DNA from: Actinomycetota bacterium
GTDB taxonomy: Bacteria > Actinomycetota > Humimicrobiia > Humimicrobiales > Humimicrobiaceae
DNA length: 5,763 nucleotides
Reading direction: 5' to 3'
Assembly: GCA_003486795.1 (NCBI GenBank)
Contig: DNFX01000224.1
Location: 1-5,763, forward strand
Below, piece after piece: positions 5,508-5,763 of this stretch; the first letter of the stretch is position 1; the number at the start of each line of letters is the position of its first letter. Under the pieces are notes generated by a model. The model searched no databases. It worked only from the letters and a program-made list of their open reading frames with translations, and had not been told where the DNA came from. Both the position numbers and the translations under genes were made by a program.

Positions 5508-5763
5508 CTACTTCACTTTTATCAGTGAGCAAATGCTTGCTGCTTCACTGTTTAAATAATATGGCATTATTTCTATTATCTTTTCTGTAGAAGATAATAA
5601 ATTCTTTAATTCTGGAAAATCTTTTATGTTTTCATTTACCATTTTTTTTAAACTTTCTCTGTTGTCAACGATATATCTGCCTTTATGACTATCCAGGAAA
5701 TAATTTATAACATCTTCATTTTCAATTTTGGATAATGTGCAGGTATAAAAAATAATTCTACCG
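5508..5763 (-). CDS. rsmB: 3' end of 16S rRNA (cytosine967-C5)-methyltransferase RsmB (partial)
   Basis: Only the last 84 residues are in the window; the gene runs off the right edge, and the first complete codon is at 5762-5760. The sequence GRIIFYTCTLSKIENEDVI is motif VI of RNA m5C methyltransferases (usually VYSTCTLxxxENE), whose Cys in TC is the nucleophile that attacks the cytosine C6. The remainder, about 65 residues ending in EIMPYYLNSEAASICSLIKVK, corresponds to the C-terminal strand where RsmB normally ends in a ...DGFFIARL stretch; here that motif is much altered. Ending directly after this strand, with no PUA-like extension, favours RsmB over RsmF-type enzymes. The stop is TAG, 55 nt before yfcE. 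RsmB methylates C967, next to the RsmD target. Confidence 0.75.
   Translation of the reverse strand, partial: GRIIFYTCTLSKIENEDVINYFLDSHKGRYIVDNRESLKKMVNENIKDFPELKNLLSSTEKIIEIMPYYLNSEAASICSLIKVK

Overview
This is a compact AT-rich bacterial window: housekeeping genes with short gaps, no tRNA or rRNA gene, no CRISPR array and no recognisable mobile element. The gene set (fakA/yloV-type DAK protein, rsmD, coaD, a DivIVA/ATP-synthase-B-like coiled-coil protein, zinc-type rpmB, yfcE, rsmB) resembles neighbourhoods of Gram-positive-type bacteria (Firmicutes, and the coaD-to-rpmF region of Actinobacteria). The phylum cannot be fixed from the sequence. TAA, TGA and TAG are all used as stops, so the standard bacterial code is assumed.

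Layout from left to right. Positions 1-104 are non-coding and hold a possible leftward promoter. The minus-strand block reads, in transcription order, SGNH hydrolase (4482-3667), fakA-like (3538-1838), rsmD (1792-1238), coaD (1228-734) and the coiled-coil protein (569-105). The fakA-rsmD-coaD core is tight, with gaps of 45 and 9 nt. Gaps of 128 and 164 nt set off the SGNH gene and the coiled-coil gene. The only plus-strand gene is rpmB (4641-4832), divergent from the SGNH gene and convergent with yfcE, with two candidate hairpin terminators between rpmB and the end of yfcE. At the right edge a second minus-strand pair, rsmB (3' end only, from the edge to 5508) and yfcE (5452-4892), runs leftwards.

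Functional themes are fatty-acid activation (FakA), CoA synthesis (CoaD), and ribosome biogenesis (L28, RsmD, RsmB). RsmD and RsmB modify adjacent 16S rRNA nucleotides (G966 and C967, E. coli numbering) that lie near the initiator tRNA in the P site. The most striking observation is that the conserved N-terminus of rsmD lies upstream of any ATG/GTG/TTG start and appears to begin with ATC, directly after an in-frame TAA and at good spacing from a GGTGAT ribosome-binding site. The second notable point is an AT-richer SGNH hydrolase gene between rpmB and fakA, where Firmicutes usually carry an Asp23/YloU gene.
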